This document shows positions 7,131 to 15,366 of a stretch of DNA of 48,429 nt, piece after piece; within the stretch, counting starts at the first letter, position 1; every line of letters starts with the position of its first letter. Both the position numbers and the translations under genes were made by a program. Source of the DNA: Hyphomicrobium sp. (GTDB lineage Bacteria; Pseudomonadota; Alphaproteobacteria; Rhizobiales; Hyphomicrobiaceae); assembly GCA_019748215.1 (NCBI GenBank), contig JAIEPV010000167.1, positions 1-48,429 of the forward strand, given 5' to 3'. A model generated the notes under the pieces. The model did no database searches. It was given only the letters and a program-made list of their open reading frames with translations, and was not told the DNA's origin.

Positions 7131-8893
7131 GCGAACACCTCAGCGTCGTACTCAACCAGTACGGAGTCTGCTCCCGTCGTAATGGCTTCCGCTAAACCGT
7201 GCGATTGCGTCAGGATATTTTCGGCAAAAAACCGCGCCATAGACACTGCCGAAGCACCGCTTTCGGACTGCAGGGCACCCTTGGCAAGATAGGCCGCGCC
7301 GGCGGTCACACTGAACAAGCGAAGATATGGCGTTGCGCCCGCTAATGCCGACGGCTGATTGTTGCGAACGGCATCCGCCATCCACTCGGTTGCCTCCTGT
7401 AAAGCCCGAATGGCCTCGGCGAGGCGATCGCCGGTTCGCCCCAAATCGGGCCGGTTTGACGCCCGGACCTCGGCGGCGATTTTGGCTAGTTCGAGCAAGT
7501 AGCCGCTGACCACGTTGCCATCCTCGAGCGGCAGCTTTCGAGTGACGAGGTCGATCGCCTGGATGCCGTTGGTGCCTTCGTAGATCGGCAAAATCCGGGC
7601 ATCGCGCAGATGTTGCGCGGCTCCCGTTTCCTCGACGTAGCCAACGCCGCCGTGGACCTGAATGCCAAGCGACGCGACATCGACGCCGACGTCGGTTGCA
7701 TACGCTTTGGCGATCGGCGTTAAAAGCGCGGTACGATGCAACGCTGCCTTGCGCGCGGCTTTATCGGTGGCCGTGTTGGCTGCATCGTGCGCCCGTGCAG
7801 TTGCAAAGCAGATCATCCGCGCAGCTTGTGTTTGCGATTTCATCGAGAGCAGCATTCGGCGAACGTCCGCGTGCTCGATGATCGGGCTCATGGGAGCGGT
7901 CGCAGCGCTCGCACCATGACCTTGCGTGCGGTCTTTCGCGAAGCGAATCGCTTGCTGCGTGGCGCTCTCGGCAACCGCGACGCCTTGCATCCCAACAGCA
8001 AGCCGCGCCGCGTTCATCATCACGAACATCGTCGTGAGGCCGTGATTTTCTTCGCCGATCAAATATCCGATCGCACCATCGTTCTCACCGAATTTCATGA
8101 CGCACGTCGGGCTCGCGTGGATACCGAGTTTGTGTTCGATGCCAGCACAGACGACGTCATTGCGGGCGCCGAGCGACCCATCGTCGTTGACCAGATATTT
8201 TGGAACCAGAAAGAGCGATATGCCATGCGTGCCCGTCGGCGCATCGCTCAGGCGGGCGAGCACGAGATGAATTATGTTTTCGGCCAGATCGTGCTCGCCG
8301 TAGCTGATGAAGATTTTGGTTCCGGTGATGCGGTAGTTTCCGCCAGCGTCGCGCACGGCTTTGGTCCGCAGAACCGAGAGATCGGAGCCGGCATGCGGCT
8401 CTGTCAGGTTCATCGTGCCCGTCCAGCGGCCCGATACCAAGTTCGGCAAATAGATCGATTTGAGCGTGTCGCTGCCGCCAACTTCTATTGCGTGGATAGC
8501 GCCCTGGGTCAGCAGCGGGCACAGCGCGAAACCCATGTTGGACGAGTTCCAGATCTCGCACACGGCAGACGCGACGATTTCGGGCAAGCCCTGGCCGCCA
8601 AATGCTTCTGGCCCTGGCAGTGCGTTCCATCCCGCTTCGGCAAACTGGCGATAGGCGTCGCGAAAACCGGGAGCCGTGGTGACCACGCCGTCGACCAGTT
8701 TCGAACCGATGCGATCGCCGATCCAACGCAGCGGCGCTAGAACGTCGCCACCGAACTTCCCTGCCTCCGAGATCACCGCCTCGATGGTGTCGATATCGAG
8801 CGCCGGGTAGACACCGCTCTCGATACTAGGCCCTAGGTTGGCTGCGATTTTAAGAGCGAACATGATGTCATTGACGGGAGCCTGATAGGTCAT
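7127..8893 (-). CDS. Acyl-CoA dehydrogenase (FadE/DmdC-like, with C-terminal extension)
   Basis: A 588-residue flavin acyl-CoA dehydrogenase. From the N terminus come MTYQAPVNDIMFAL, the FAD/substrate segment MNLTEPHAGSDLSVLRTKAV, KIFISYGEHDL, IHGGVGYVEETGAAQHLRD, and ILPIYEGTNGIQ with the catalytic Glu. An extra C-terminal helical domain of about 130 residues follows, as in the 590-600-residue subgroup that includes 3-methylmercaptopropionyl-CoA dehydrogenase (DmdC). This subgroup acts on diverse acyl-CoAs, so a sulfur substrate should not be assumed. ATG 8893 gives the usual start; the upstream in-frame extension to 8998 is Arg/His rich and unconserved. First gene of the acyl-CoA dehydrogenase / hydratase / SDR run and divergent from the Sua5-type gene. 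Confidence 0.9.
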   Translation of the reverse strand: MTYQAPVNDIMFALKIAANLGPSIESGVYPALDIDTIEAVISEAGKFGGDVLAPLRWIGDRIGSKLVDGVVTTAPGFRDAYRQFAEAGWNALPGPEAFGGQGLPEIVASAVCEIWNSSNMGFALCPLLTQGAIHAIEVGGSDTLKSIYLPNLVSGRWTGTMNLTEPHAGSDLSVLRTKAVRDAGGNYRITGTKIFISYGEHDLAENIIHLVLARLSDAPTGTHGISLFLVPKYLVNDDGSLGARNDVVCAGIEHKLGIHASPTCVMKFGENDGAIGYLIGEENHGLTTMFVMMNAARLAVGMQGVAVAESATQQAIRFAKDRTQGHGASAATAPMSPIIEHADVRRMLLSMKSQTQAARMICFATARAHDAANTATDKAARKAALHRTALLTPIAKAYATDVGVDVASLGIQVHGGVGYVEETGAAQHLRDARILPIYEGTNGIQAIDLVTRKLPLEDGNVVSGYLLELAKIAAEVRASNRPDLGRTGDRLAEAIRALQEATEWMADAVRNNQPSALAGATPYLRLFSVTAGAAYLAKGALQSESGASAVSMARFFAENILTQSHGLAEAITTGADSVLVEYDAEVFA

Positions 8894-9006
8894 GGACGTC
8901 TCTGCCGGTTTGGGTCTATCGAATTGCCACCATGCGGCGACGATGTGATGCGCCAGTTTGTGGGCACTCAATCGCTTTAACCACCGCACCTGACGCAAAG
9001 GACAAT

Positions 9007-10023
9007 ATGCCGAATTCTGGCGAGATCAAACCTCATGAGCAGGACGCGGCGAGTGCCATTCAGCACGCGACCGACCGCGCCATTCTCGACGCTGCTCAGC
9101 ATATCGCAGCGGGCCATCTGGTGGCGTTTCCAACCGAAACGGTCTACGGCCTCGGCGCCGACGCGAGCAATAGCATGGCCGTCGCACGAATTTTCGACGC
9201 GAAAGAACGCCCGCGATTCAATCCTCTCATTGTTCATGTTGCAGACCTTTCGGCGGCGCGCCGTTATGGAGAGTTTTCGCCGGGCGCCATCGAACTTGCC
9301 AATGCTTTTTGGCCTGGGCCGTTGACCCTCGTTGTGCATCGGCACACTGGCTGCTCCGACGAACCGAGGGTTTGCGACCTTGCCTCGGCCGGCTTGCCGA
9401 CGCTTGCGATCCGGGTGCCGGCGCATCCGGTAGCGCAAGCCTTATTGCGCGCCAGTGGCCGCCCGCTCGCGGCTCCGTCGGCGAACCGATCCGGACACGT
9501 CAGCGCCACGCTGGCCCGACACGTCGCCGATGACTTGGCCAACCGCGTCAGCATGATTCTGGATGGCGGCGCGACGCTCCATGGCATTGAATCGACGATC
9601 CTCGATGTTACCGGAGACCGTGTGCGTTTGCTCCGGCCGGGAGCCATCTCACGCGATCAGCTTGAGCACGTCGTCAAACAGCCAATCGAGATCAGCCATG
9701 GAACGAGTTCAGAGCGACCGTCGGCACCTGGCCAATTGCAGAGCCACTATGCGCCGCGCGCGCTGTTGCGGCTCGACGCGACGACCTGCGCGCCAAATGA
9801 AGCGCTCCTCGCGTTTGGCATGAATTTACCGCCGACAGTCGGACCGGTGATCAATCTCAGCCCGTCCGGCGATGTGCTCGAAGCGGCGGCGCGCTTGTTC
9901 GCGGCGCTGCGCGAACTCGATCAAACCGGCGTCGCATCCATTGCCGTGATGCCGATCCCGATGATAGGTCTGGGAGACGCGATCAATGATCGGCTTCGCC
10001 GGGCTGCCGCACCGCGACGTTAA
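9007..10023 (+). CDS. L-threonylcarbamoyladenylate synthase, Sua5 type
   Basis: A 338-residue enzyme that makes threonylcarbamoyl-AMP from threonine, bicarbonate and ATP for the tRNA t6A37 modification. The YrdC-like domain (about 20-205) has HLVAFPTETVYGLGADAS, KERPRFNPLIVHV, FWPGPLTLVV, PLAAPSANRSGHVS and GIESTILDV. A linker with SAPGQLQSHYAPRA leads to the C-terminal Sua5 domain (about 240-335), so this is the long two-domain form rather than short TsaC. The start is ATG 9007, seven bases after AAAGGA, rather than the in-frame start at 8932. It is divergent from the acyl-CoA dehydrogenase gene. The partner genes tsaB, tsaD and tsaE are not in this window. Confidence 0.93.
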   Translation: MPNSGEIKPHEQDAASAIQHATDRAILDAAQHIAAGHLVAFPTETVYGLGADASNSMAVARIFDAKERPRFNPLIVHVADLSAARRYGEFSPGAIELANAFWPGPLTLVVHRHTGCSDEPRVCDLASAGLPTLAIRVPAHPVAQALLRASGRPLAAPSANRSGHVSATLARHVADDLANRVSMILDGGATLHGIESTILDVTGDRVRLLRPGAISRDQLEHVVKQPIEISHGTSSERPSAPGQLQSHYAPRALLRLDATTCAPNEALLAFGMNLPPTVGPVINLSPSGDVLEAAARLFAALRELDQTGVASIAVMPIPMIGLGDAINDRLRRAAAPRR

Positions 10024-10046
10024 TATACTTCGACGTCACGCAAACT

Positions 10047-10232
10047 TCAGGTGCTCGTCAACGTCAGCATGCGATAGACGATCGGACCCAGCAGCGTGTG
10101 GTCCATGGCATATAGGTCAATGCCTTGACGAATGGACTGAACGAGCGTCGCCATGCTCGGCACCACCGCCCAATAAGCCCCATAAAAGGCAGCGGTGGTG
10201 ATGCCGTTGATGATCAAATACCGACGCAACAT
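10047..10232 (-). CDS. Small hypothetical membrane protein (61 aa)
   Basis: Short frame of 61 residues with a hydrophobic stretch (IINGITTAAFYGAYWAVVP, about 7-25) and a C-terminal part with GIDLYAMDHTLLGPIVYRML. A GCGGGGCG run lies a few bases before the ATG on this strand. The GIDL tail vaguely resembles that of the small membrane protein encoded at 16128-16328, which raises my belief that it is real. It is convergent with the Sua5-type gene. No function can be assigned. Confidence 0.5.
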   Translation of the reverse strand: MLRRYLIINGITTAAFYGAYWAVVPSMATLVQSIRQGIDLYAMDHTLLGPIVYRMLTLTST

Positions 10233-10502
10233 GATCGCCCCGCAGTCCGCACGTTAACACTTTTTTAATGAAAGCACGAGCGGACGGCGCGACTCAAGCG
10301 CTAATCATCGGCGGCGCGAGATTTCATGTTTTGGCGACTATCAGCGGCATGGCGAAGCGACCAATCGCGGGATTTCGGCGAACAGGGACGGACCGCAGGA
10401 CGAGCTCGAGCGCTGCAATCAGACGTGCGAAAACTACGGCGCTTTTGACAGAAGTAAGCGAAGCGCGCTGAAGCAGTGTGGTTGCCGTGACGTCTGACGA
10501 TC

Positions 10503-12257
10503 TCAGCTTGCCGGAGCTTTCAGCGTCGCCTTTTCGCTTTCGAGTGCAGTCGCCTGAGACGGCCAGCTGCGGCCGATCCAGTCATCGGTGCCAAACAGCC
10601 AATACCAAAAGCGGTTGCGGCGATGATATCGCTCGACGATCAATCGATTCATCGTGTCCATGTGATCGGTGAGCGCATTGAGGGTTTGGATCGGTCGCTC
10701 GTTGTCGGCGTCGAGATTGGCGAGACGTGTCGAAATGCCGGTGACGTCGCTGGCTAAATCCGTGCGCCATTGGTCAATCGCCCCAGCCAGCGTGTGCTGA
10801 TTTTGATTGAGCTTCATGATTGCGTCATGAACCTCATTCAGGTCCTTGGCATAGGCTTGATGCTTCGCCCCGGCGGTTTCGATCTCAGCCGTGATGGCGC
10901 GCTCGACCGCTTCCATGCGGTCTTGCAGCGAACGCTGTCGCGCGTCGAGCCCCTCGCTCAACGCAGCTAAACGATCGGCGATCGGCGCGGCATCGCCGCC
11001 GGTCACCAGCGACGCGCCCGACAACAGGGCTTCGAGCTGATCGGTTTGCAAAGTCAAATTCGACAATCCGCGCTCGACCCCGGCTTCCAGCGCCCGCAGC
11101 GCCGCGCTGTCTCGACCATCGGCGTCCCGCGAGAGCACGGCCTCCTCGATGACATCGAGGCGATGCGACAGTGGCTGGAGATCAATCGCCTGTCTGATGG
11201 CATCAATCGACACGCCACCGGTTTTTTCGCCTGTCTGTCGGACGGCGGTCTCAATGTCGGCCAGACGACGATCGAGCCCGGCTTCGAGCCCGGCCAAACC
11301 GTCCGCTCTGCCGTCGCCCGCACTGCCCGAACGCGTCTCCGTCACCACTCGCTCGAGTGCTGTGAGACGATCATACAAGCCCGACTGCCAGCGGCTGTGA
11401 TCATCGCGCTGCTCCTGGGTATCGAGGCGAAGATCGCGCAGCAATTCGCCAACCAACTGGCGGCCGGTTGCGAGATCGCTACGCAATGCTTGGATTGTTT
11501 GCTCAAGAGCGTCGATCCGGACGTTTTGCGCCAGATCCGGCGTCGCCGCCGCGCTCTCGACGTCAGCACGGTCGTGCCGGGCCGGGCGCGCCATGTCGGC
11601 GACGTAGCGCGGGCTCTCGGCAGGTCGCTCCGCCAGCGGTCGGGCATAGCGCTCGACGGGAGCCGACGAATAGCGCGGGTCGGCGCCATAGCGCGGTGGC
11701 GGAGCGAGTGCCTCGACCGGTTCGCGGTAGCCGACGCGACGGCTGTGACGCGTCAATAGCGCCAAGCCTGGAAATTCCATGCGGCGATCGAGCATAGCTT
11801 GAACCAAATCGTCGACGTCGGCTGCTTCGTTGCGGCGGCCGGCCAGCGCCGACGCGAAGCGCATGATTTCGGCGAATTCGTCGGAACGGCGCGGTGAGCC
11901 TTTGCCATTCGATAAGCCGACAGGAATTTCACTGGCGACGATGGTGGCGCTTTCGCGTCGAAGTGCGGCCACACGAACGCCGCGAGCTTCCAGCGCTTCA
12001 GCGGCCAGATCGATGCGCGTCAACGCATGCAAAAGATGCTCGAGGTAGACTTCGCCTGCTCGATGCGCGAGCGCGATATCGTAGGCATAGTTGGCAACCG
12101 TCAGCACGGTGTCATCCACCCACACAGGGCCGGACCGCAAAGCCGATCTCGGTCCGTTTCCGCCGCTGGCCGGATCGATTGCAGTCCCGAGTTCCGCCGG
12201 ATTTGAACTCCACGTCTGCGACGTGCGCAGATCCAGATCCTCACCCCTGTAACTCAT
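10503..12257 (-). CDS. Hypothetical protein: Clp-N-like head, long coiled coil, aromatic C terminus
   Basis: A 584-residue protein that I cannot name. Residues about 45-165 resemble the double-helical N domain of ClpA/ClpB: HRAGEVYLEHLLHALTR, AAEALEARGVRVAALRRES, SDEFAEIMRFASALAGRR, DVDDLVQAMLDRR. An Arg/Pro/Tyr-rich linker follows (about 180-240), then roughly 300 residues of heptad-like coiled coil beginning near DALEQTIQALRSDLATG, and a C-terminal aromatic segment (NRFWYWLFGTDDWIGRSWP). There is no Walker A or B motif, so this is not a Clp ATPase. The start is ATG 12257, with AGGAGA about nine bases upstream; a longer in-frame start at 12380 lacks this. It could be an adaptor or scaffold that borrows a Clp-type peptide-binding fold; that is inference. 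Confidence 0.8.
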   Translation of the reverse strand: MSYRGEDLDLRTSQTWSSNPAELGTAIDPASGGNGPRSALRSGPVWVDDTVLTVANYAYDIALAHRAGEVYLEHLLHALTRIDLAAEALEARGVRVAALRRESATIVASEIPVGLSNGKGSPRRSDEFAEIMRFASALAGRRNEAADVDDLVQAMLDRRMEFPGLALLTRHSRRVGYREPVEALAPPPRYGADPRYSSAPVERYARPLAERPAESPRYVADMARPARHDRADVESAAATPDLAQNVRIDALEQTIQALRSDLATGRQLVGELLRDLRLDTQEQRDDHSRWQSGLYDRLTALERVVTETRSGSAGDGRADGLAGLEAGLDRRLADIETAVRQTGEKTGGVSIDAIRQAIDLQPLSHRLDVIEEAVLSRDADGRDSAALRALEAGVERGLSNLTLQTDQLEALLSGASLVTGGDAAPIADRLAALSEGLDARQRSLQDRMEAVERAITAEIETAGAKHQAYAKDLNEVHDAIMKLNQNQHTLAGAIDQWRTDLASDVTGISTRLANLDADNERPIQTLNALTDHMDTMNRLIVERYHRRNRFWYWLFGTDDWIGRSWPSQATALESEKATLKAPAS

Positions 12258-12535
12258 GTCAACTCGTCTCCTTGATCGCGCGTCGTCGGCATCTAGCGTG
12301 GCAAACGTTGCAGTCACGCGCGGTCGCGTGCGCCCGCCGAGCGTTGGCGTCGGCGTCGATTTCAGCGGCGCCGTGATCACGTTCTCGCAAATCGCTCAGT
12401 CCACTGGTGGCAGAGGCTTGTTGAAGGTGCTCGCTTAGCAAGACTACCGGTGAACAGGCAACTGGACCAGACCGAAACGCGCCCTGCCTGGTTAATCGAA
12501 AGGGCCATCGAAAGACCTTTGGAGTCCTGTGAGCA

Positions 12536-13204
12536 TCACAAATTCTGAATTTGCAGGTCAGCGCCTTCGAGCCGCGGATTATTGAGACGGCGATCGACGG
12601 GCACGATGTCGAGTAGACCTTCAGCGAGCGGCTTGAGCAGGCGGGCCGCGTCAACTCCTGAGCCGCTTCGGCAATCCAGCCACTGATCGAATTCGGCCGT
12701 TGAAACGATCACTGGCATGCGGTCGTGGATATTCGCCATGTCGGCGTTAGCTGCCGTCGTGATGATGGCCGACGTCTCGATTTCGCTGCCATCGGCACCG
12801 AGCCACGTTTCATAAAGACCGGCTAGCGCAAAGAGCTGGCGCGACGCCAGTCGCACCAGGTGCGGCTGCTTGGCGCCGGGTTTGCCAGTCCACTCATAGA
12901 AACCGTCGGTCGGGATCAGACATCGGCGATGCCTGAAGGCTCCCCGAAACGACGGCTTTTCGCCGACTGTTTCACCACGCGCATTGATGAGGGTCGTGAA
13001 CTCTCGCGGATCCTTGACCCACGCCGGGATCAGGCCCCAGCGTGTCAACACAGCCTCGCGATCGGCGCGCTGCCCTCGTCGAACAATCAAAATCGGCTGC
13101 GTCGGCGCGATGTTGTAGCGCGGAGGAAATGCATCCACACTGTCCAAGTTGAACAAGCTGCGAACGGCTTGCGGTGGTGAAGTCAAACTGAAACGCGAAC
13201 ACAT
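12536..13204 (-). CDS. SOS response-associated peptidase (SRAP / YedK / HMCES family)
   Basis: A 222-residue SRAP protein. The catalytic Cys2 directly follows the initiator Met (MCSRFSLT), which fixes the start at 13204; the in-frame upstream ATG at 13249 would bury it. Further active-site elements are PRYNIAPTQP, LINARGETV (Asn), GFYEWTG (Glu) and IHDRMPVIV (His). SRAP proteins form a thiazolidine DNA-protein crosslink with abasic sites in single-stranded DNA and thus shield them during replication. The gene overlaps no true neighbour; the divergent TIGR02301 gene starts 94 bases away. I did not identify a LexA box with confidence. Confidence 0.92.
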   Translation of the reverse strand: MCSRFSLTSPPQAVRSLFNLDSVDAFPPRYNIAPTQPILIVRRGQRADREAVLTRWGLIPAWVKDPREFTTLINARGETVGEKPSFRGAFRHRRCLIPTDGFYEWTGKPGAKQPHLVRLASRQLFALAGLYETWLGADGSEIETSAIITTAANADMANIHDRMPVIVSTAEFDQWLDCRSGSGVDAARLLKPLAEGLLDIVPVDRRLNNPRLEGADLQIQNL

Positions 13205-13298
13205 TTTTGGTCGCCGAGCTCGGGTCATCGACATGAAACTGGCAAACATTATAACCTGGTGCGGTTATGAAGCCCAGAATCGGTGCGAGAAAACTTCG

Positions 13299-13727
13299 AT
13301 GATGCTTGCTCTAAACGGCCTTATCAGCCGGCTCAGACCTGCCGGGGCCGGAACTCGCGCTGCACTCGCGGGCGTCACCATCGCAGCATTTCTGTGCAGT
13401 GCGGTCTGCGTGCGCGCTGCGCCTGACGTCAAGCCTTATGACGACAAGCTGCTGCGATTGTCGGAGATCATCGGCGCGGTGCACTATCTGCGCGAGCTGT
13501 GCGGCGCGAACGAGGGTCAGTATTGGCGTGACCGTATGCGTGATTTGATGGACGCCGAAGCTTCAAGCGCCTTGCGTCGCGCCCGTCTGACACGCGCGTT
13601 CAATCAGGGATATCGCAGCTATAGCCGAACGTACAATACGTGTAGTCCGTCGGCGCAAACCGCCATCACGCGATTCATCACCGAAGGCGCACAATTGTCC
13701 GATGGCTTGGTCAAAGCATTCCCATGA
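13299..13727 (+). CDS. TIGR02301 family exported protein
   Basis: A 142-residue protein with a long signal peptide: a basic start, then the hydrophobic AALAGVTIAAFLCSAVCVRA, with likely cleavage before APDVKPYD at about residue 40. The mature part (LLRLSEIIGAVHYLRELCG, ANEGQYWRDRMRDLMDAEA, RLTRAFNQGYRSYSRTYNTC) matches the TIGR02301 family as I recall it, conserved in Hyphomicrobiales and of unknown function. Two cysteines (LCG and NTC) could form a disulfide in the periplasm. I use the ATG at 13299; a frame from 13149 overlaps the divergent SRAP gene and its extra residues look non-coding. Confidence 0.82.
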   Translation: MMLALNGLISRLRPAGAGTRAALAGVTIAAFLCSAVCVRAAPDVKPYDDKLLRLSEIIGAVHYLRELCGANEGQYWRDRMRDLMDAEASSALRRARLTRAFNQGYRSYSRTYNTCSPSAQTAITRFITEGAQLSDGLVKAFP

Positions 13728-13888
13728 CGATCAATTGTGCGCGCACGCGCGCCGTGCCTCTCCTCAAGATATGCAGTGATTTACTGTGAATTGTTGCGAC
13801 TGCGACCTATGCGAACGGGTCGTGCTACGCCACATCGATACACCGGCGCGGAGGAGTGTCTTCAGGCGCGGATGTAAGGGCGGGCTCG

Positions 13889-14134
13889 ATGCAGTGTTTT
13901 GAAGATTTCGATACTGAAAATCCGAATTTGAAGGCCCTCGATCTCATCTTGGCGGCGTGGGACGAGGGTGTCGACACCGGCGTCGCACCTCAGCACATGG
14001 CGTATGCAGCTTTGTTCACGGCGTTGACCGACCTCGTCGCCATCTACGGCGAGGCAGCCGTTATTCATCTGACCAAGGGCTTGGAGAAGCGCATCGTCGA
14101 AGGCGAGTTCACGCTCGCGCGCCGCGACCAGTAG
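13889..14134 (+). CDS. Conserved-looking small hypothetical protein (81 aa)
   Basis: An 81-residue acidic, helical, cytosolic-looking protein: NPNLKALDLILAAWDEGVD, then APQHMAYAALFTALTDLVAI, then AAVIHLTKGLEKRIVEGEF. There is no signal peptide, membrane segment or catalytic motif. ATG 13889 is preceded at eight bases by AGGG (13877-13880); an in-frame GTG at 13856 is less well placed. It lies between the TIGR02301 gene and the convergent LysE-type exporter gene. I recognise the style of a conserved Hyphomicrobiales hypothetical protein but cannot name a family. Confidence 0.65.
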   Translation: MQCFEDFDTENPNLKALDLILAAWDEGVDTGVAPQHMAYAALFTALTDLVAIYGEAAVIHLTKGLEKRIVEGEFTLARRDQ

Positions 14135-14171
14135 CCTTCGGCGTCAACATCGAACGCGGCTTGCAATTGGC

Positions 14172-14855
14172 TTAAAGAAAGCCACCCTTCAAAACTGCTT
14201 CAACGAGCAAAATAGCGCCAAATCCGGCCAGCAGAATGCCGGCAATGCGATTGACGGTATGCAGGCGCGCCGCATCGATCCGATGGCGGTGGCGCGAAAT
14301 AAAATTCGACAGCGCGATCCACCACATCAGACTGCCGGCCATGATCGCCGCAACCATCAATAGCACGTCGGCTGTCGATTTGACTTCAACGAACGTCGAG
14401 ACGCCACCGAAGATCGCAAAAAGTCCCAGCACAGCGCCCGGATTCGTGATGGTGAGAAAAAATGTCTGCGGAATGTCCCAAGCAAAGTCTTTGAGGCTTG
14501 TTCCGGACAGCTCAACGCTTTCTGCCTTGCGAACACCGGGCGCGGTCAAAAACAGCTTCAGTCCGAACGCGACGAAAGCGAGACCACCGACCATTTCGAT
14601 GATCGACCTGTGAGATTGAAATGCGCCCGACACAGCGCCAACGCCCAACCCGGCAAATAGTGCGATCAGTCCATCGCCGAGGACTGACCCAATGCCGGCC
14701 GCAAGCCCGCCCCAAAAACCGCGCTCGATCGCGCGCTGGATACATAAAACATTGACCGGACCTACAGGAGCCGCGACCAGAATTCCTATCAGCAGACCGA
14801 TCGGAATGATGAGAGGGTTGGGAATATAGTCCATCAGGCTCCAAAGCTCAGTCAC
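14172..14855 (-). CDS. LysE/RhtB family amino-acid or metabolite exporter
   Basis: A 227-residue inner-membrane protein with about six hydrophobic segments. The N-terminal PIGLLIGILVAAPVGPVNVL and the Gly-rich GGLAAGIGSVLGDGLIALFA carry the LysE signature (PGP/PVGP turn followed by a small-residue helix). NPGAVLGLFAIFGG matches the second conserved block (NPKA-like). The last hydrophobic helix is RIAGILLAGFGAILLVEAVL. LysE-family proteins export amino acids or analogues by proton-motive force; the substrate cannot be inferred. ATG 14855 is used; an internal Met (MDYIPNPLII) is an alternative. No regulator gene is adjacent. Confidence 0.88.
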   Translation of the reverse strand: MTELWSLMDYIPNPLIIPIGLLIGILVAAPVGPVNVLCIQRAIERGFWGGLAAGIGSVLGDGLIALFAGLGVGAVSGAFQSHRSIIEMVGGLAFVAFGLKLFLTAPGVRKAESVELSGTSLKDFAWDIPQTFFLTITNPGAVLGLFAIFGGVSTFVEVKSTADVLLMVAAIMAGSLMWWIALSNFISRHRHRIDAARLHTVNRIAGILLAGFGAILLVEAVLKGGFL

Positions 14856-15366
14856 AAACGCTCACGTCAGACGCTAAGCCGAACCTAATCGTTCCAACAG
14901 CTGAGCTCAGTCACATCGCGAGTCGGCCGTGCCTCACTGGTACTTAGGCCCGGCTGAGATGTCCATGGCAGCGACCCGGCGCCTATCGATTATACAGTTT
15001 CAACTGTGCCGGGCTGTCGCGCGCAACATGGTCGCAGTGCCGAGCGGCGATGGACGGCATGCTGTCCCAACGTCATCGGATGAGGCTGCGACAATCACGG
15101 CTGCAGGCACACGTTCGATCGAACGCAATTGGAAAATCATCTTTTTGGCTGATCAGCTTACGTCTGCCCCGGCTGCAGTCGCGTGGTCTTAGATAACTGT
15201 AATTCCAAAGCCATCGATTGGCTTTGATAGCCTCCGAAATTTCGCCGCTACGACGTCGCCCATTAGGTCCCGCGCGGTAACCATAATGGCCAAGGGGGTT
15301 GGTTCAGCACCGCTTTTCTGGTTAATTGCCGCCTCACATTCGATCTGAAGATTGAGGACCAGAGTT
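14856..15366. other. 511-bp intergenic region upstream of the L,D-transpeptidase gene
   Basis: I see no convincing gene. A plus-strand frame at 14929-15192 lacks a good ribosome site, family resemblance or coding-like composition. The region holds one clean small inverted repeat (15206-15226) and, closer to the transpeptidase gene, a weak promoter-like pair (TTGGTT at 15299-15304 and TTAATT at 15322-15327, 17 bases apart). Confidence 0.5.
15206..15226. repeat. 8-bp inverted repeat, CAAAGCCA-N5-TGGCTTTG
   Basis: Perfect arms CAAAGCCA (15206-15213) and TGGCTTTG (15219-15226) flank the five-base loop TCGAT. It has no following T-run, so it is not an obvious terminator. It lies about 140 bases before the transpeptidase start and could be an operator or an RNA hairpin. 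Confidence 0.5.

Noticed and set aside
7127-8893. DmdC (dimethylsulfoniopropionate breakdown) assignment
   Set aside because: The 588-residue architecture fits the subgroup but no dmdB or dmdD partner is adjacent, so the sulfur-specific name is not justified.
10268-10471. 67-residue plus-strand frame between the Sua5-type and coiled-coil genes
   Set aside because: Arg/Ala-rich product without hydrophobic core or motif; typical shadow of GC-rich non-coding DNA.
14929-15192. 87-residue plus-strand frame upstream of the transpeptidase gene
   Set aside because: No clear ribosome site, no family-like pattern and mixed composition; most likely chance in GC-rich DNA.
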